Source: Bacteroidota bacterium (lineage in GTDB: Bacteria; Bacteroidota; Ignavibacteria; Kryptoniales; JAKASW01). Taken from it: a stretch of DNA of 64,000 bases. Below, piece by piece: positions 18,001 to 26,631 of the stretch. How positions within the stretch are numbered: the stretch's first letter is position 1; every line of letters starts with the position of its first letter. Made by a program: the position numbers and the translations under genes. A model generated the notes under the pieces. It did no database searches and was not told where the DNA came from. It was given only the letters and a program-made list of their open reading frames with translations. The stretch is from NCBI GenBank assembly GCA_021811615.1, contig JAJZNW010000109.1:1-64000 (forward strand), given 5' to 3'.

Positions 18001-18759
18001 TTATGGGGTTTGGCCCGTGATTGATTGGGCGGAGGAGCCAGGCTGCTTTATCCTGACGACGAGGCCGGAAACGACCGGTACGACCGGAACGCCGTCGACG
18101 TTGGAACAGAACTTCAGATCCTCTTCGAAGCCGATTGACACCAGGTATTGTCCGTGCTGCGACTTCTTCATCATGCCGAGTATGCTTTTCTTGTAGTTTT
18201 TGTAGAGTATGAGCGTTGTCAGCCCCGCGTCCTCCGTATCGACTTCGGAAACCTCTTTCACTTTGGAAATGATCATCCCTGCACACGTGGCATCTTCGAC
18301 GGAGAAGGCGCCCTGCCTGCCTGAACAGAGTATCGTCCAGGTACCGCCGATCTCAACTATCGTTTCCACGATTGCGGAGACATTCACGAAGCTTGCGACA
18401 AGCGCCGTCGAAGCGTACCTGCATTTGTGAATCGCCCCCGCGCCGTTTGTAGTCGTGAAGATGATCGACTTGTTCCGCACTTTCTCCGGAGAGTACTCCG
18501 CCGGAGAATTTCCGAGATCGAAACCGTCTATCTTCTTTCCCTGCCTCTCGCCGCCGAGGAGACGCGAATCGCTGCTCAGGTTCGAAGATATTTTAGTGGC
18601 GTTCTCGATATCCGCTGTCGGAATGACCTCACGCGCGCCGTTGCTCAACGCCGTACAGATGGTAGTCGTGGCCCGCAAAACATCTATTATTATGACATTC
18701 CGTCCGCGCATACCGAGTTCGTCGATCCCTACGGGCGAAAAGAATACTTCGATCTTCAT
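18001..18759 (-). CDS. comB: 2-phosphosulfolactate phosphatase family protein (ComB-like)
   Basis: The 252-residue cytoplasmic protein matches the ComB family: IIIDVLRATTTICTAL, LLGGERQGKKIDGFDLGNSP with the following EY, TTTNGAGAIHKC, and LCSGRQGAFSVEDATCAG. The founding enzyme removes phosphate from 2-phosphosulfolactate on the way to coenzyme M in archaea. Many bacteria that lack coenzyme M carry ComB homologues, so the substrate here is uncertain; sulfolactate-type sulfonolipid metabolism is one option. It begins eight bases after gcvT and ends six bases before ftsK, in a tight run of same-strand genes. Confidence 0.88.
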   Translation of the reverse strand: MKIEVFFSPVGIDELGMRGRNVIIIDVLRATTTICTALSNGAREVIPTADIENATKISSNLSSDSRLLGGERQGKKIDGFDLGNSPAEYSPEKVRNKSIIFTTTNGAGAIHKCRYASTALVASFVNVSAIVETIVEIGGTWTILCSGRQGAFSVEDATCAGMIISKVKEVSEVDTEDAGLTTLILYKNYKKSILGMMKKSQHGQYLVSIGFEEDLKFCSNVDGVPVVPVVSGLVVRIKQPGSSAQSITGQTP

Positions 18760-18767
18760 CTATCCTC

Positions 18768-19856
18768 TCAATTTTTCTTCGCGACGAAAGGCAGTTTCAC
18801 GACGTGCGCGCGCGTCTGCTTTCCGCGAATATCGACGGTAATCGGCGTGTTCTCAGCCGCCAGGGAACTGTCGACGTAGCCCATGCCGATTCCTACTCCG
18901 AGCGTCGGGGAGAAAGTCCCGCTCGTCACGACGCCTGTCTTGACGCCGTCGCCGGAACGAATCTCGTAGCCGTGTCGCGGGATCGCATTCTCGTCCATCC
19001 TGAACCCGACGAGCCTGCGCGCAACGTTCTGTCTTGCCCTAACGATCGCTTCTTTGCCGAAGAAATCACCTTTGTCTATCTTCGTGATCCATCCGAGGCC
19101 GGCCTCGATCGGATTGGTAGTCTCGTCAATATCGTTGCCGTAAAGGCAGTATCCCATCTCGAGCCTCAGCGTGTCTCTCGCGCCGAGTCCGATGGGAAGG
19201 ATGCCGTTCTCCTTGCCTGCATCGAAAATGGCTTCCCACATCTTCTCGCAGTCTTTCGCTTTCGCGCCGAAGAACACTTCGAATCCTACTTCACCGGTGT
19301 ATCCGGTCCGCGAGATGATCGCATCGATGCCGGCAATCTTACCTTCGGCGAAATGGTAGTATTGGATCACCGAGAGATCGACATCCGAGATCTTTTGAAG
19401 AGCAACAGTGGAAGCCGGCCCCTGGATAGAAAGAAGCGCGGTCGCGTCGCTCGCGTTTTCGAGTTTGACATCGCCGTTCTTCCTCGAGGAGAACGCACTG
19501 AAATCCTTCTCGACATTCGAAGCGTTTGCGACTATCATGTACGCATTGTCCAGCCTGTAAACTATCAGGTCGTCGAGGAGGAGACCGTCGTCGTTAACCA
19601 GTGCCGTGTATTGCGCCCTCCCGGGGGTCAGCTTGGTTACGTCGTTCAACGTGTTCCGCTCAAGAAAGGCCTCGGCGTCTTTACCATGGACGAAAAATTC
19701 ACCCATGTGGGAGACATCGAACACTCCGATGCCCTCCCGGACCGCCTTGTGCTCGTTTACAATTCCGGAATATTGTATCGGCATTTCGAATCCGGCAAAC
19801 TCGACAAGCTTGGCGCCGAGCCTCCTGTGAATCTCGTTGAACGGTGTCTTTTTCAT
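18768..19856 (-). CDS. gcvT: aminomethyltransferase (glycine cleavage system T protein)
   Basis: GcvT moves the aminomethyl carbon of glycine from lipoyl-GcvH to tetrahydrofolate, releasing ammonia. The 362-residue protein contains [25 protein letters not shown], the folate-binding [15 protein letters not shown] and a C-terminal beta-barrel with [20 protein letters not shown], all typical. Length is normal. Its ATGA start overlaps the transaldolase stop by four bases, so translation is coupled. The other glycine-cleavage genes (gcvH, gcvP) are not in the window. Confidence 0.95.
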   Translation of the reverse strand: MKKTPFNEIHRRLGAKLVEFAGFEMPIQYSGIVNEHKAVREGIGVFDVSHMGEFFVHGKDAEAFLERNTLNDVTKLTPGRAQYTALVNDDGLLLDDLIVYRLDNAYMIVANASNVEKDFSAFSSRKNGDVKLENASDATALLSIQGPASTVALQKISDVDLSVIQYYHFAEGKIAGIDAIISRTGYTGEVGFEVFFGAKAKDCEKMWEAIFDAGKENGILPIGLGARDTLRLEMGYCLYGNDIDETTNPIEAGLGWITKIDKGDFFGKEAIVRARQNVARRLVGFRMDENAIPRHGYEIRSGDGVKTGVVTSGTFSPTLGVGIGMGYVDSSLAAENTPITVDIRGKQTRAHVVKLPFVAKKN

Positions 19857-20506
19857 TTACGGTTCGTCTTCTTCCAGTCGGCTAAAAATCTCTCGAGCCC
19901 TATGTCGGTCAGCGGATGCTTGATCAGCTGGTCGATAACCTTGAAAGGCATCGTCACGATATCGGCTCCGAGAAGGGCCGCATCTACTACGTGCATCGGA
20001 TGCCTGACGCTGGCAACCAGAACTTCGGTATCGTACCCGTAGTTCCCATAGATGGTGACTATTTGTTCGATGAGCTCCATGCCTTCCGTACTTATGTCGT
20101 CAAGCCTGCCGATGAAAGGACTGATGAATGATGCTCCTGCCTTCGCAGCAAGGAGTGCCTGATTCGGGGAAAAGCAGAGCGTCACGTTCGTCTTGATCCC
20201 TTCTCCCTTCAGCCTCTTAACGGCTTTCAACCCGTCTTTGATGAGCGGTATTTTCACAACCACGTTGCTTGCGATCTTTGCCAGGTCGTGTGCCTCGTTC
20301 ATCATCCCTTCGACGTCGGTGGAGACAACTTCCGCGCTAACCGGTCCCGGGACTATCTTGCAAATTTCACCGATCAGCTCCTTGAAACTTATGTCGTATT
20401 TCTCTTTTGCTACCAGGCTGGGATTCGTTGTGACACCGTCCAGTACGCCGAGCTCGGCAGCTTCCTTAATCTCGTCGAGATTTGCCGTGTCTATGAAGAA
20501 TTTCAT
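19853..20506 (-). CDS. tal: transaldolase / fructose-6-phosphate aldolase family
   Basis: This 217-residue protein is of the short transaldolase type, which transfers a dihydroxyacetone group in the non-oxidative pentose phosphate pathway. Visible signatures are [13 protein letters not shown] at the start, DGVTTNPSL, and NVVVKIPL with the Schiff-base lysine K85; [11 protein letters not shown] lies further on. A start eight bases after GGAGG is clear. The short form is hard to separate from fructose-6-phosphate aldolase by eye, so activity is given at family level. It is the first gene of the run that continues with gcvT, comB and ftsK. Confidence 0.93.
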   Translation of the reverse strand: MKFFIDTANLDEIKEAAELGVLDGVTTNPSLVAKEKYDISFKELIGEICKIVPGPVSAEVVSTDVEGMMNEAHDLAKIASNVVVKIPLIKDGLKAVKRLKGEGIKTNVTLCFSPNQALLAAKAGASFISPFIGRLDDISTEGMELIEQIVTIYGNYGYDTEVLVASVRHPMHVVDAALLGADIVTMPFKVIDQLIKHPLTDIGLERFLADWKKTNRK

Positions 20507-20740
20507 TGCTGTTACCTCCGTTTGCGTTCAATTAATCATGCGGAACAAGATCAACAACATCTCACCATGTCAGTTCGTCGCTTGTCCTCATCTGTATTTG
20601 AATATCGAAAATTAGCAATTGGAGCCCTAAAATGAAAGGGAAAGGGGAGAGAGGGCTGGCCGGTTATGATTCAAGGCAAGATTGTGTTGTACCGCCTTCC
20701 GAATCAGGGAAATAATACTCGGAATGGAGGCTACGACCGT

Positions 20741-20785
20741 GTAAAATAAAAGCGGGACACCGGAAGAATTCTCAAGTGTCCCGCT
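20741..20785 (-). terminator. Rho-independent terminator of pyrG
   Basis: A perfect 10-bp stem, AGCGGGACAC (20751-20760) with GTGTCCCGCT (20776-20785), is followed on the minus strand by TTTATTTTAC. It lies about 40 bases after the pyrG stop and closes the minus-strand run that begins at 25.5 kb. Confidence 0.8.
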
Positions 20786-20825
20786 CCGCTCCACTACGAA
20801 CTTGTGCCTCGTACCGCGCCCGCGG

Positions 20826-22442
20826 TTAGTCGGCCAGCATTCGCTCCACAGCCGCCTTCACGAATTCCCTGAACAACGGATGAGACTTCGTCGCCCGCGA
20901 CTTCAACTCAGGGTGGAACTGACACCCGACAAACCAGGGATGCTCGGGTATCTCCACCATCTCGACAAGCTCGTTATCAGGAGATAGTCCGCTGAATTTC
21001 ATCCCTTCATCCGCGAGCTTCCGGCGGAACTTGTTGTTGACTTCGAAACGATGTCTGTGTCGCTCGCTTATTACTTCGGTCCCGTATGCATGGTAGGCCT
21101 TTGTCCCTTTCTGCAGCATACATATATATGCTCCGAGCCTCATAGTCCCGCCTTTTTCTTTCACATTCTTCTGACCCGGCATAATATCTATCACGTTATG
21201 CGAAGTCTTCTTGAATTCCGTCGAGTTCGCATCCATCCATCCGACTACATGGCGGGCGTACTCGATGATCGCAGTCTGCATGCCGAGACAGATGCCGAAG
21301 TAAGGGAGCTTGTTCACGCGCGCATACTCAATCGCCTTGATCATCCCTTCGATTCCGCGCTCGCCGAATCCACCGGGTACGAGGAGACCGTCGACGTCAG
21401 AAAGGTGCGCCTCCGCCCCTTCCTTCTCGACGTCCTCCGCGGCAACCCATTTCAACTCGACCTTCGCGTTGTTTTCAGCACCGGCGTGGATGAACGATTC
21501 TCTTATGCTCTTGTACGCGTCGAGCAGTTCGGTGTATTTGCCGCAAACTCCGATCCTGACCGTATGCTGCGGGTTCTTTATACGCTGGACAAGTTCCTCC
21601 CAATCCGATAGGTTGGGCTCTTTGGCCTGGAGATTCAGCTTCTGCAGGACTATCTGGTCGAGTCGCTGCTTCCGGAGAATGAGGGGCATTTCGTAGATAG
21701 TGTCCACGTCCCGTCCTTCAATGACCGAGTCGGGCTCGATGTTTGTGAACATCGCTATCTTTTCTTTGAGGTCGCGCGTAATTCGTTTCGAAGTCCTGCA
21801 GATCAAGATCTCGGGCTGAACACCGATCTCGAGGAGGTTCTTCACACTGTGCTGCGTCGGTTTCGTCTTTATCTCGCCCGCTGCCTCGATATACGGCACG
21901 AGGGTTACGTGGATGTTGAGAGCGTTCTTCCTGCCCACCTTGAGCATGAACTGCCTCATCGCTTCGAGAAAGGGAAGACCCTCGATATCGCCGACCGTTC
22001 CGCCAATCTCCGTTATTACCACGTCGTAATTGCCGTTCTCGTATGCCGCGGAGAATCGTCTTCGGATTTCATCCGTGATATGAGGAACGACCTGCACACA
22101 CGCTCCGAGGTAGTCGCCGCGCCTTTCTTTGCTGATGACCTCGTAATAAATCTGCCCGGTTGTCGTGTTGCTCGCCCGCGTCGTGGTGACGTCGAGAAAT
22201 CGCTCATAGTGACCCAGGTCCAGATCCGCCTCAGCCCCATCGTCGGTCACGTAAACCTCGCCGTGTTGGAACGGGTTCATCGTGCCGGCGTCTACATTTA
22301 TATACGGGTCGAACTTCTGCATCGCGACCCTGAGTCCGCGGGATTTCAAAAGAAGGCCGAGCGATGCCGCCGCTATGCCTTTTCCTAGCGACGATACCAC
22401 CCCGCCGGTTACGAAAATATACTTTACGCTATGCCTTGCCAA
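20826..22442 (-). CDS. pyrG: CTP synthase
   Basis: PyrG aminates UTP to CTP with ATP and glutamine. The 538-residue protein is full length. Its synthetase domain begins [20 protein letters not shown] (P-loop), followed by [19 protein letters not shown]. The class I glutamine amidotransferase domain from about residue 300 has [18 protein letters not shown] with the nucleophile cysteine, and CQFHPELKS with the catalytic histidine; the glutamate follows three residues later. The start overlaps the end of kdsB by 14 bases, and a strong terminator lies downstream. Confidence 0.97.
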   Translation of the reverse strand: MARHSVKYIFVTGGVVSSLGKGIAAASLGLLLKSRGLRVAMQKFDPYINVDAGTMNPFQHGEVYVTDDGAEADLDLGHYERFLDVTTTRASNTTTGQIYYEVISKERRGDYLGACVQVVPHITDEIRRRFSAAYENGNYDVVITEIGGTVGDIEGLPFLEAMRQFMLKVGRKNALNIHVTLVPYIEAAGEIKTKPTQHSVKNLLEIGVQPEILICRTSKRITRDLKEKIAMFTNIEPDSVIEGRDVDTIYEMPLILRKQRLDQIVLQKLNLQAKEPNLSDWEELVQRIKNPQHTVRIGVCGKYTELLDAYKSIRESFIHAGAENNAKVELKWVAAEDVEKEGAEAHLSDVDGLLVPGGFGERGIEGMIKAIEYARVNKLPYFGICLGMQTAIIEYARHVVGWMDANSTEFKKTSHNVIDIMPGQKNVKEKGGTMRLGAYICMLQKGTKAYHAYGTEVISERHRHRFEVNNKFRRKLADEGMKFSGLSPDNELVEMVEIPEHPWFVGCQFHPELKSRATKSHPLFREFVKAAVERMLAD

Positions 22443-23208
22443 TTCCAGTCCTCTTTTCTTTTGAGGTTATGTTCATCATGTATTCTTCTACCGCCGCGAT
22501 GTCCGAAGGGACATCGACCGAAATCGTGTCTTGCTCGACTACTGCGACTCTTATGCTGTGCCCGTTTTCAAGTACGCGAAGCTGTTCCAGCTTCTCTGCC
22601 GACTCGAGCGGCGTCTCGGTCAGCGTCGTCAGCTTCTTAAGAAACTTCCGCCTGTAAACGTATATGCCCAGGTGCTTCAGGAATTCGTGTTGTGCCAGGT
22701 AGTGGTTACGATCGACCCCTCTTAAGCAGGGGACTACCGATCTCGTAAAATAAAGAGCATCCCCGTTTTTTGTGAGAACGACCTTCACGACGTTTTCGGA
22801 TTCGAGGAGCGCCGGATCCTTAATTCTCACTGCGGCCGTGGACATGACGTTCTTCGGGGACCTCGTGAGCGCGGAGATAACAGCGTCTATCGTCGCAGGC
22901 GAAATTACCGGTTCGTCTCCCTGGATGTTTGCGATAATGTCGGCTTTCACCTTTCCCGCGGCCTCAGCGCAGCGATCGGTGCCGCTCCTTAGAGTCGGGG
23001 AAGTCATGATACAATTCCCGCCGAAACTTGCGACGACATCGGCGATCCGCCTGTCATCGGTCGCGACATAAACCTCATCGACTCTTCTCGCTTCACTTAC
23101 TCTCTCATAAACATGCTGTATCATGGGTTTGCCGGCGATGAGAGCCACCGGTTTCCCGGGAAAACGCGTCGACGCGTACCGCGCCGGTATGAAAGCGACT
23201 GTTCTCAT
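22429..23208 (-). CDS. kdsB: 3-deoxy-manno-octulosonate cytidylyltransferase
   Basis: KdsB couples CTP to Kdo, activating it for lipid A-core synthesis. The protein (259 residues from the ATG at 23208, six bases after AGGA) begins [20 protein letters not shown], the nucleotidyltransferase motif. [27 protein letters not shown] and [25 protein letters not shown] cut by family spacing follow as expected; the last gives the HxGxY block. An in-frame GTG at 23223 is less likely as start. Its overlap with pyrG is sensible, since PyrG supplies the CTP it uses. Presence of KdsB shows a Gram-negative envelope with Kdo. Confidence 0.95.
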   Translation of the reverse strand: MRTVAFIPARYASTRFPGKPVALIAGKPMIQHVYERVSEARRVDEVYVATDDRRIADVVASFGGNCIMTSPTLRSGTDRCAEAAGKVKADIIANIQGDEPVISPATIDAVISALTRSPKNVMSTAAVRIKDPALLESENVVKVVLTKNGDALYFTRSVVPCLRGVDRNHYLAQHEFLKHLGIYVYRRKFLKKLTTLTETPLESAEKLEQLRVLENGHSIRVAVVEQDTISVDVPSDIAAVEEYMMNITSKEKRTGIGKA

Positions 23209-23233
23209 TGATCGTCCTGGCACATTTCTATTT

Positions 23234-23524
23234 TTATCTGTCGATCACCTTGGGGACCTTGAAAAATTGCTCCGTATGTGACGGTGCGTTTTTAAGCGCG
23301 TCATCTGTAGGGAGTGATTCCTTCACGATATCTTCGCGCAAGACGTTCCGGAGTTCGATTACGTGCGAGAGAGGCTCGACGTTTGTAGTGTCGAGTTCGT
23401 TCAGCTTTTCCATGAAAGACAATATTTCGTTGAACTGTCTGGTGAAATCAGACTTCTCGTCCTCTGTGAAGTTGAGCTTCGCCAGTTTTGCGATATGCTC
23501 GACGTCATTTATTGTCACGGCCAT
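23234..23524 (-). CDS. gatC: Asp-tRNA(Asn)/Glu-tRNA(Gln) amidotransferase subunit C
   Basis: GatC is the small subunit that holds the GatAB transamidosome together in making Gln-tRNA and Asn-tRNA. The 96-residue protein matches throughout: VEHIAKLAKLNFTEDEK, FNEILSFMEKLNELDT and the late DDALKNAPS. The ATG lies eight bases after AAGGAG. gatA and gatB are not adjacent, which is common outside Firmicutes. Twenty-five bases separate it from kdsB. Confidence 0.93.
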   Translation of the reverse strand: MAVTINDVEHIAKLAKLNFTEDEKSDFTRQFNEILSFMEKLNELDTTNVEPLSHVIELRNVLREDIVKESLPTDDALKNAPSHTEQFFKVPKVIDR

Positions 23525-23634
23525 TATCTAATCTCCTTGGGGTGCGCGTCATACGGCAGGGCGCATCCGACAATTTTTGTTTGAACAGAACAGATTCTAT
23601 ACGACAGAATATTGCAGGCCGTCCCGGGTGAGTA

Positions 23635-24363
23635 TCAAGACGACGGCTGGACAGAGAGGAGATTTCCACTCTTGTAATTCCTCTCTATAATTTCGCGAAC
23701 CCTTTTCATAAGTGCCAGAGTTCCATGTTTGGCATCGTAGTGGCGCACATCCAAAGGCGAATCGACCAGAATCGTGATCTCTCCCTTGTTGATTCGCAAC
23801 TCTCCTCTTCTCATGATCCTGTAGCTTCCCAATATCGTCAATGGGACAATCGGAACACCCGCCCGCACTGCGAGCGCGAAGGCGCCGCGTTTGAATGGGA
23901 GGAGGTTCCCGTCCCTCGTTCGCGTCCCTTCGGCGAAAAGGATCACACTCTCTCCCTGCGAAATCCTCTCTGCCGCCTTCTCAAGGCTGCGCACCGCATC
24001 GGTCGGACTCTTTCTGTCGATCATTATATTGGCACGCGCGATCGCCCAACCGAAAACGGGAATCCGCGATATCTCTTTCTTCGCTACGAACCTGATGTGC
24101 CTGTCGATGACTACGACTACCGAAACGATGTCGAACAGACTCGCATGGTTAGATACATATATGTAAGGCTTCGATTTATCCAGCTTCTCCAGGCCGATGG
24201 CTTTCACTTTTATGCCTGTGGCTGCGAAGACCGCCTTTGCCCACCAATATGCGATGAAGAAGAACGCTTTGTTTTTGGCGTCGAAGGGAATCCAAACGAA
24301 GTACATTGAGCCGAGGATAATCGTCATGATAAACCCCGTGACCGCACCCAGAAGGAATCTCAT
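23635..24363 (-). CDS. plsC: 1-acyl-sn-glycerol-3-phosphate acyltransferase
   Basis: PlsC adds the second acyl chain to lysophosphatidic acid at the inner membrane. The 242-residue protein has an N-terminal membrane segment, the catalytic HX4D motif in NHASLFD (H73, D78), the EGTRTRDG glycerol-phosphate-binding motif and VPIVPLTILGS. All are at normal positions. Its ATGA start overlaps the stop of the M48 protease gene by four bases. Confidence 0.93.
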   Translation of the reverse strand: MRFLLGAVTGFIMTIILGSMYFVWIPFDAKNKAFFFIAYWWAKAVFAATGIKVKAIGLEKLDKSKPYIYVSNHASLFDIVSVVVVIDRHIRFVAKKEISRIPVFGWAIARANIMIDRKSPTDAVRSLEKAAERISQGESVILFAEGTRTRDGNLLPFKRGAFALAVRAGVPIVPLTILGSYRIMRRGELRINKGEITILVDSPLDVRHYDAKHGTLALMKRVREIIERNYKSGNLLSVQPSS

Positions 24364-25553
24364 CCGACGGTCCCTTCCGTCGGCTTCCCCGAAACAGGAG
24401 CATCTCTTTCGAGTGCGGACTTAATCCGCGCCCCGATAGATGGGTGACTGAAAAATATCTTCTCGATCCAGGCAGGCGGGTTTTCCGGCGTCATGTTCAG
24501 TTTACCGAGTTTCCTCATTGATTCGGCGAACTCATCCCTCATCCCCGTGGTATCGAGCGCGAACATGTCCGCCTCATGTTCGATCCTTCGAGAATAGAAA
24601 TTTCCGATGGGCATCGCGATGATGCCGAACAGTGTAACCAGCAGTGCCAGAAAAGGCATCGTCGCCAGACTATTCACTGGTTGCCCAAGGGAAGCAGCAT
24701 ATGCCGAGTATACCCTGGCCATCACGAAAAATCCCACGAGACCGGCGATGCCGCTTGCGATTATGCCCTTCATCACGTGGTGCTTGACGAGATGTCCCAG
24801 TTCGTGAGACATTACCACCTCGATCTCATCTTCCGAGAAATTCTCGAGTAGAGTGTCGCTTATTATGATCTTCCGCGTTTTGCCGAGACCGGTAAGTGCC
24901 GCGTTGGCTTTCTTCGTCTCCTGGCTCAGGTTGAATGAGAAGACACCGCTCATTCTATATCCGAATTTCTCTACAAGCGCCTTCAGGCGTGTGCCAAGCC
25001 TTTCGTTTTCTATCGGCTTCAACTTATAAAAGATCGGGAGTATCAGGGTCGGAAACAGCTGGGCAACGAGTATCTGGAAGAGGAAGAAGAATAATGCAAA
25101 GAGGAGCCACCACATATCGGGGAAGTGGACAAGAAGGAAGTAGAAGGCGGTCAGGACAATGAGTCCCAGGACAGCCCCGACAAGGGCAGCCTTCAGTTTG
25201 CGCGTGAACCAATTCCCGAAGTTCTGATTGGATAGGTCGAAGCGATGTTCGAGGACGAACTCGCCGTAGTAATCCAAAGGAAATTTGACTATCGACAGGA
25301 GTATCTCGATTGCAAATACGAAAATGATGAAGCACAAATAGATGTTTCGGGCGACGCTTGCCAGCTCAATGAAAGGTTCGACCGCACCGGTGAAAGCAAG
25401 GGCCGAAAGGTATATGATCGAGAGGACTATGCCGGTCGCCGAAATCAGGATTTTCTTCTTCAGGTATGAATCAGACTGGGCGGGATTATCAAGAGACAGT
25501 TGGGGTGTAAAGTAGAAAAATTCTCGCTTCGAGAAATAGACTCCGCTTTGCAC
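24360..25553 (-). CDS. M48 family membrane metalloprotease (Ste24/CAAX-protease type)
   Basis: The 397-residue protein has several membrane helices and the zinc motif HELGH (residues 250-254) in VVMSHELGHLVKHH, with the third ligand in RRIEHEADMFALD. The N-terminal transmembrane layout and FSEDEIEVV before the zinc site fit the Ste24-like M48A branch, which clips membrane or misfolded proteins. The start is uncertain: a GTG at 25553 opens the frame but has no Shine-Dalgarno signal, and the N-terminal 30 residues look atypical. It is the first gene of the minus-strand run; the strands diverge beyond it. Confidence 0.88.
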   Translation of the reverse strand: MQSGVYFSKREFFYFTPQLSLDNPAQSDSYLKKKILISATGIVLSIIYLSALAFTGAVEPFIELASVARNIYLCFIIFVFAIEILLSIVKFPLDYYGEFVLEHRFDLSNQNFGNWFTRKLKAALVGAVLGLIVLTAFYFLLVHFPDMWWLLFALFFFLFQILVAQLFPTLILPIFYKLKPIENERLGTRLKALVEKFGYRMSGVFSFNLSQETKKANAALTGLGKTRKIIISDTLLENFSEDEIEVVMSHELGHLVKHHVMKGIIASGIAGLVGFFVMARVYSAYAASLGQPVNSLATMPFLALLVTLFGIIAMPIGNFYSRRIEHEADMFALDTTGMRDEFAESMRKLGKLNMTPENPPAWIEKIFFSHPSIGARIKSALERDAPVSGKPTEGTVG

Positions 25554-25860
25554 TTGATAAAATAAAGAGGGGAGGGGATAAAACCAAATTCAGGTAGTGA
25601 CTCATTTGGCCACTCTCAACGAATGCAGACTGCGAAGCCGTAATATTACTATAGATTGCTTTTCAACCCGATATGAAATCCTGTTCGGATCCAATCCCTG
25701 ATTAAGACGGGAGTTGAGCGCAATACTAGCGCAATTGTAGCGCAATACAAACCCGGCTAAAGACAGGTTAAGATGGAATCTTATCGGTGGATATCTCGTG
25801 TTTTGTTCCGTGTTTTGAGTGCATTGCTGGTTCTGGAGCGTACCCTGCTATCGTCACCGG
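25554..25860. other. divergent intergenic region between the protease and the polysaccharide region
   Basis: No gene was recognised. The notable content is the triple 11-bp repeat at 25717-25749, listed separately. The sequence just before 25861 would be the missing N-terminal part of the methyltransferase fragment, but no methyltransferase motif is readable there. Confidence 0.4.
25717..25749. promoter_or_regulatory. three AGCGCAAT repeats spaced 11 bp
   Basis: AGCGCAATACT, AGCGCAATTGT and AGCGCAATACA begin at 25717, 25728 and 25739. The perfect 8-bp core and 11-bp period place all copies on one face of the helix, as for a regulator-binding site. It lies about 165 bases before the M48 start and 915 bases before the first TonB receptor. 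The bound protein is unknown. Confidence 0.4.
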
Positions 25861-26157
25861 ATGGAGAAGCTTCGGGACCCTTCGCATGTTCGGGCGCTAA
25901 CCGTGGAAGAACTCGAGGCGATCGTTATGGAATCCGGGCTCAGAATACTCGACCGGAGTTCTTACAAGCTTGAGATGGAATTGGAACTACAACTCTCCTC
26001 ATCATTTCCAAGGGAAGGCGACGCAGAGAAGATAAGAGAGATGTTCCGCGCTGATTTGCGGACCGATTCGATGGGAGTCGGCGCAACGATGCGTGATGAC
26101 AGGATACACTTTGCATACCCGGTCGAGATTTTCGTCGGGAGTAAAGACAGACGGTAA
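25861..26157 (+). pseudogene. C-terminal fragment of a class I SAM methyltransferase
   Basis: The 98-codon frame from the ATG at 25861 reads MEKLRDPSHVRALTVEEL, then a helix with MESGLRILDRSS, and ends in FAYPVEIFVG. This is the last third of UbiE-like methyltransferases; the SAM-binding Rossmann half is absent and cannot be found upstream. There is no Shine-Dalgarno signal. Codon use is like the neighbours, so truncation is probably recent. A short genuine protein is possible but less likely. Confidence 0.6.
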
Positions 26158-26232
26158 AGTAACCCTGCGGTCGCCGTGCCGTGCCGGGCAACTGAGCCGA
26201 TGTGCGTGCTAGCGCTGAAGTGAAGAAAAGAC

Positions 26233-26261
26233 TTGCGTGGTGATTGGTTACTTTGTATAAT
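26233..26261 (+). promoter_or_regulatory. sigma-70-type promoter for the first receptor module
   Basis: TTGCGT (26233-26238), a 17-base spacer and a perfect TATAAT (26256-26261) match a housekeeping promoter. Transcription would begin near 26268, upstream of the receptor gene at 26632. Confidence 0.55.
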
Positions 26262-26308
26262 TACACTGTCGTGTTAGCGGACTACCGTAGAATTCCTATT
26301 TAGCATTC

Positions 26309-26333
26309 CTCTTCGCAGGAGTGGAGCGAAGAG
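26309..26333 (+). other. RNA hairpin in the receptor leader
   Basis: CTCTTCGC (26309-26316) pairs perfectly with GCGAAGAG (26326-26333) around a nine-base loop AGGAGTGGA. The loop shows an AGGAG, so the element could present or hide a ribosome-binding-like sequence. There is no T run, so it is not a simple terminator. Confidence 0.4.
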
Positions 26334-26631
26334 TGATGTGCTTGTTTTAATGTGTTGCAGGGATTACGGACTTTGCTTGTCAGGGAGGCAATGTTGAAAG
26401 TCCCGCGGTTTGCGGCGGTGATCATGGGCGGTCTGCCGTACTTGCCTGAACCAAATCGCCAAAGTACCCTTCTTATCCGGCAGTCTTTTCGAAATACTCT
26501 TTCCAGTGATTTGTCTCTTCTGATATGCGATCCTGAGCAGGGGACTCCTTGTCCTAGCTCGTTTCCATGGAACAGGTGGCCTGTGACGTAAGAAGCTTCA
26601 GGTCTTCATTCATCTACTTAGGGAGAAGCAA

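Larger units (their letters stand above)
26158..26631 (+). other. leader region of the first TonB receptor
   Basis: This 474-base stretch holds no convincing gene. It contains a sigma-70-type promoter (26233-26261) and an 8-bp hairpin (26309-26333), both listed separately. From the predicted start near 26268 the transcript would have about 360 untranslated bases before the receptor ATG. Confidence 0.5.

Noticed and set aside
18804-20042. 412-codon plus-strand frame opposite gcvT and tal
   Set aside because: It is the antisense of two well-identified genes and lacks any recognisable domain or start signal.
26352-26591. 79-codon frame in the leader of receptor 1
   Set aside because: No ribosome signal, no family, and it lies downstream of a good promoter as leader sequence.
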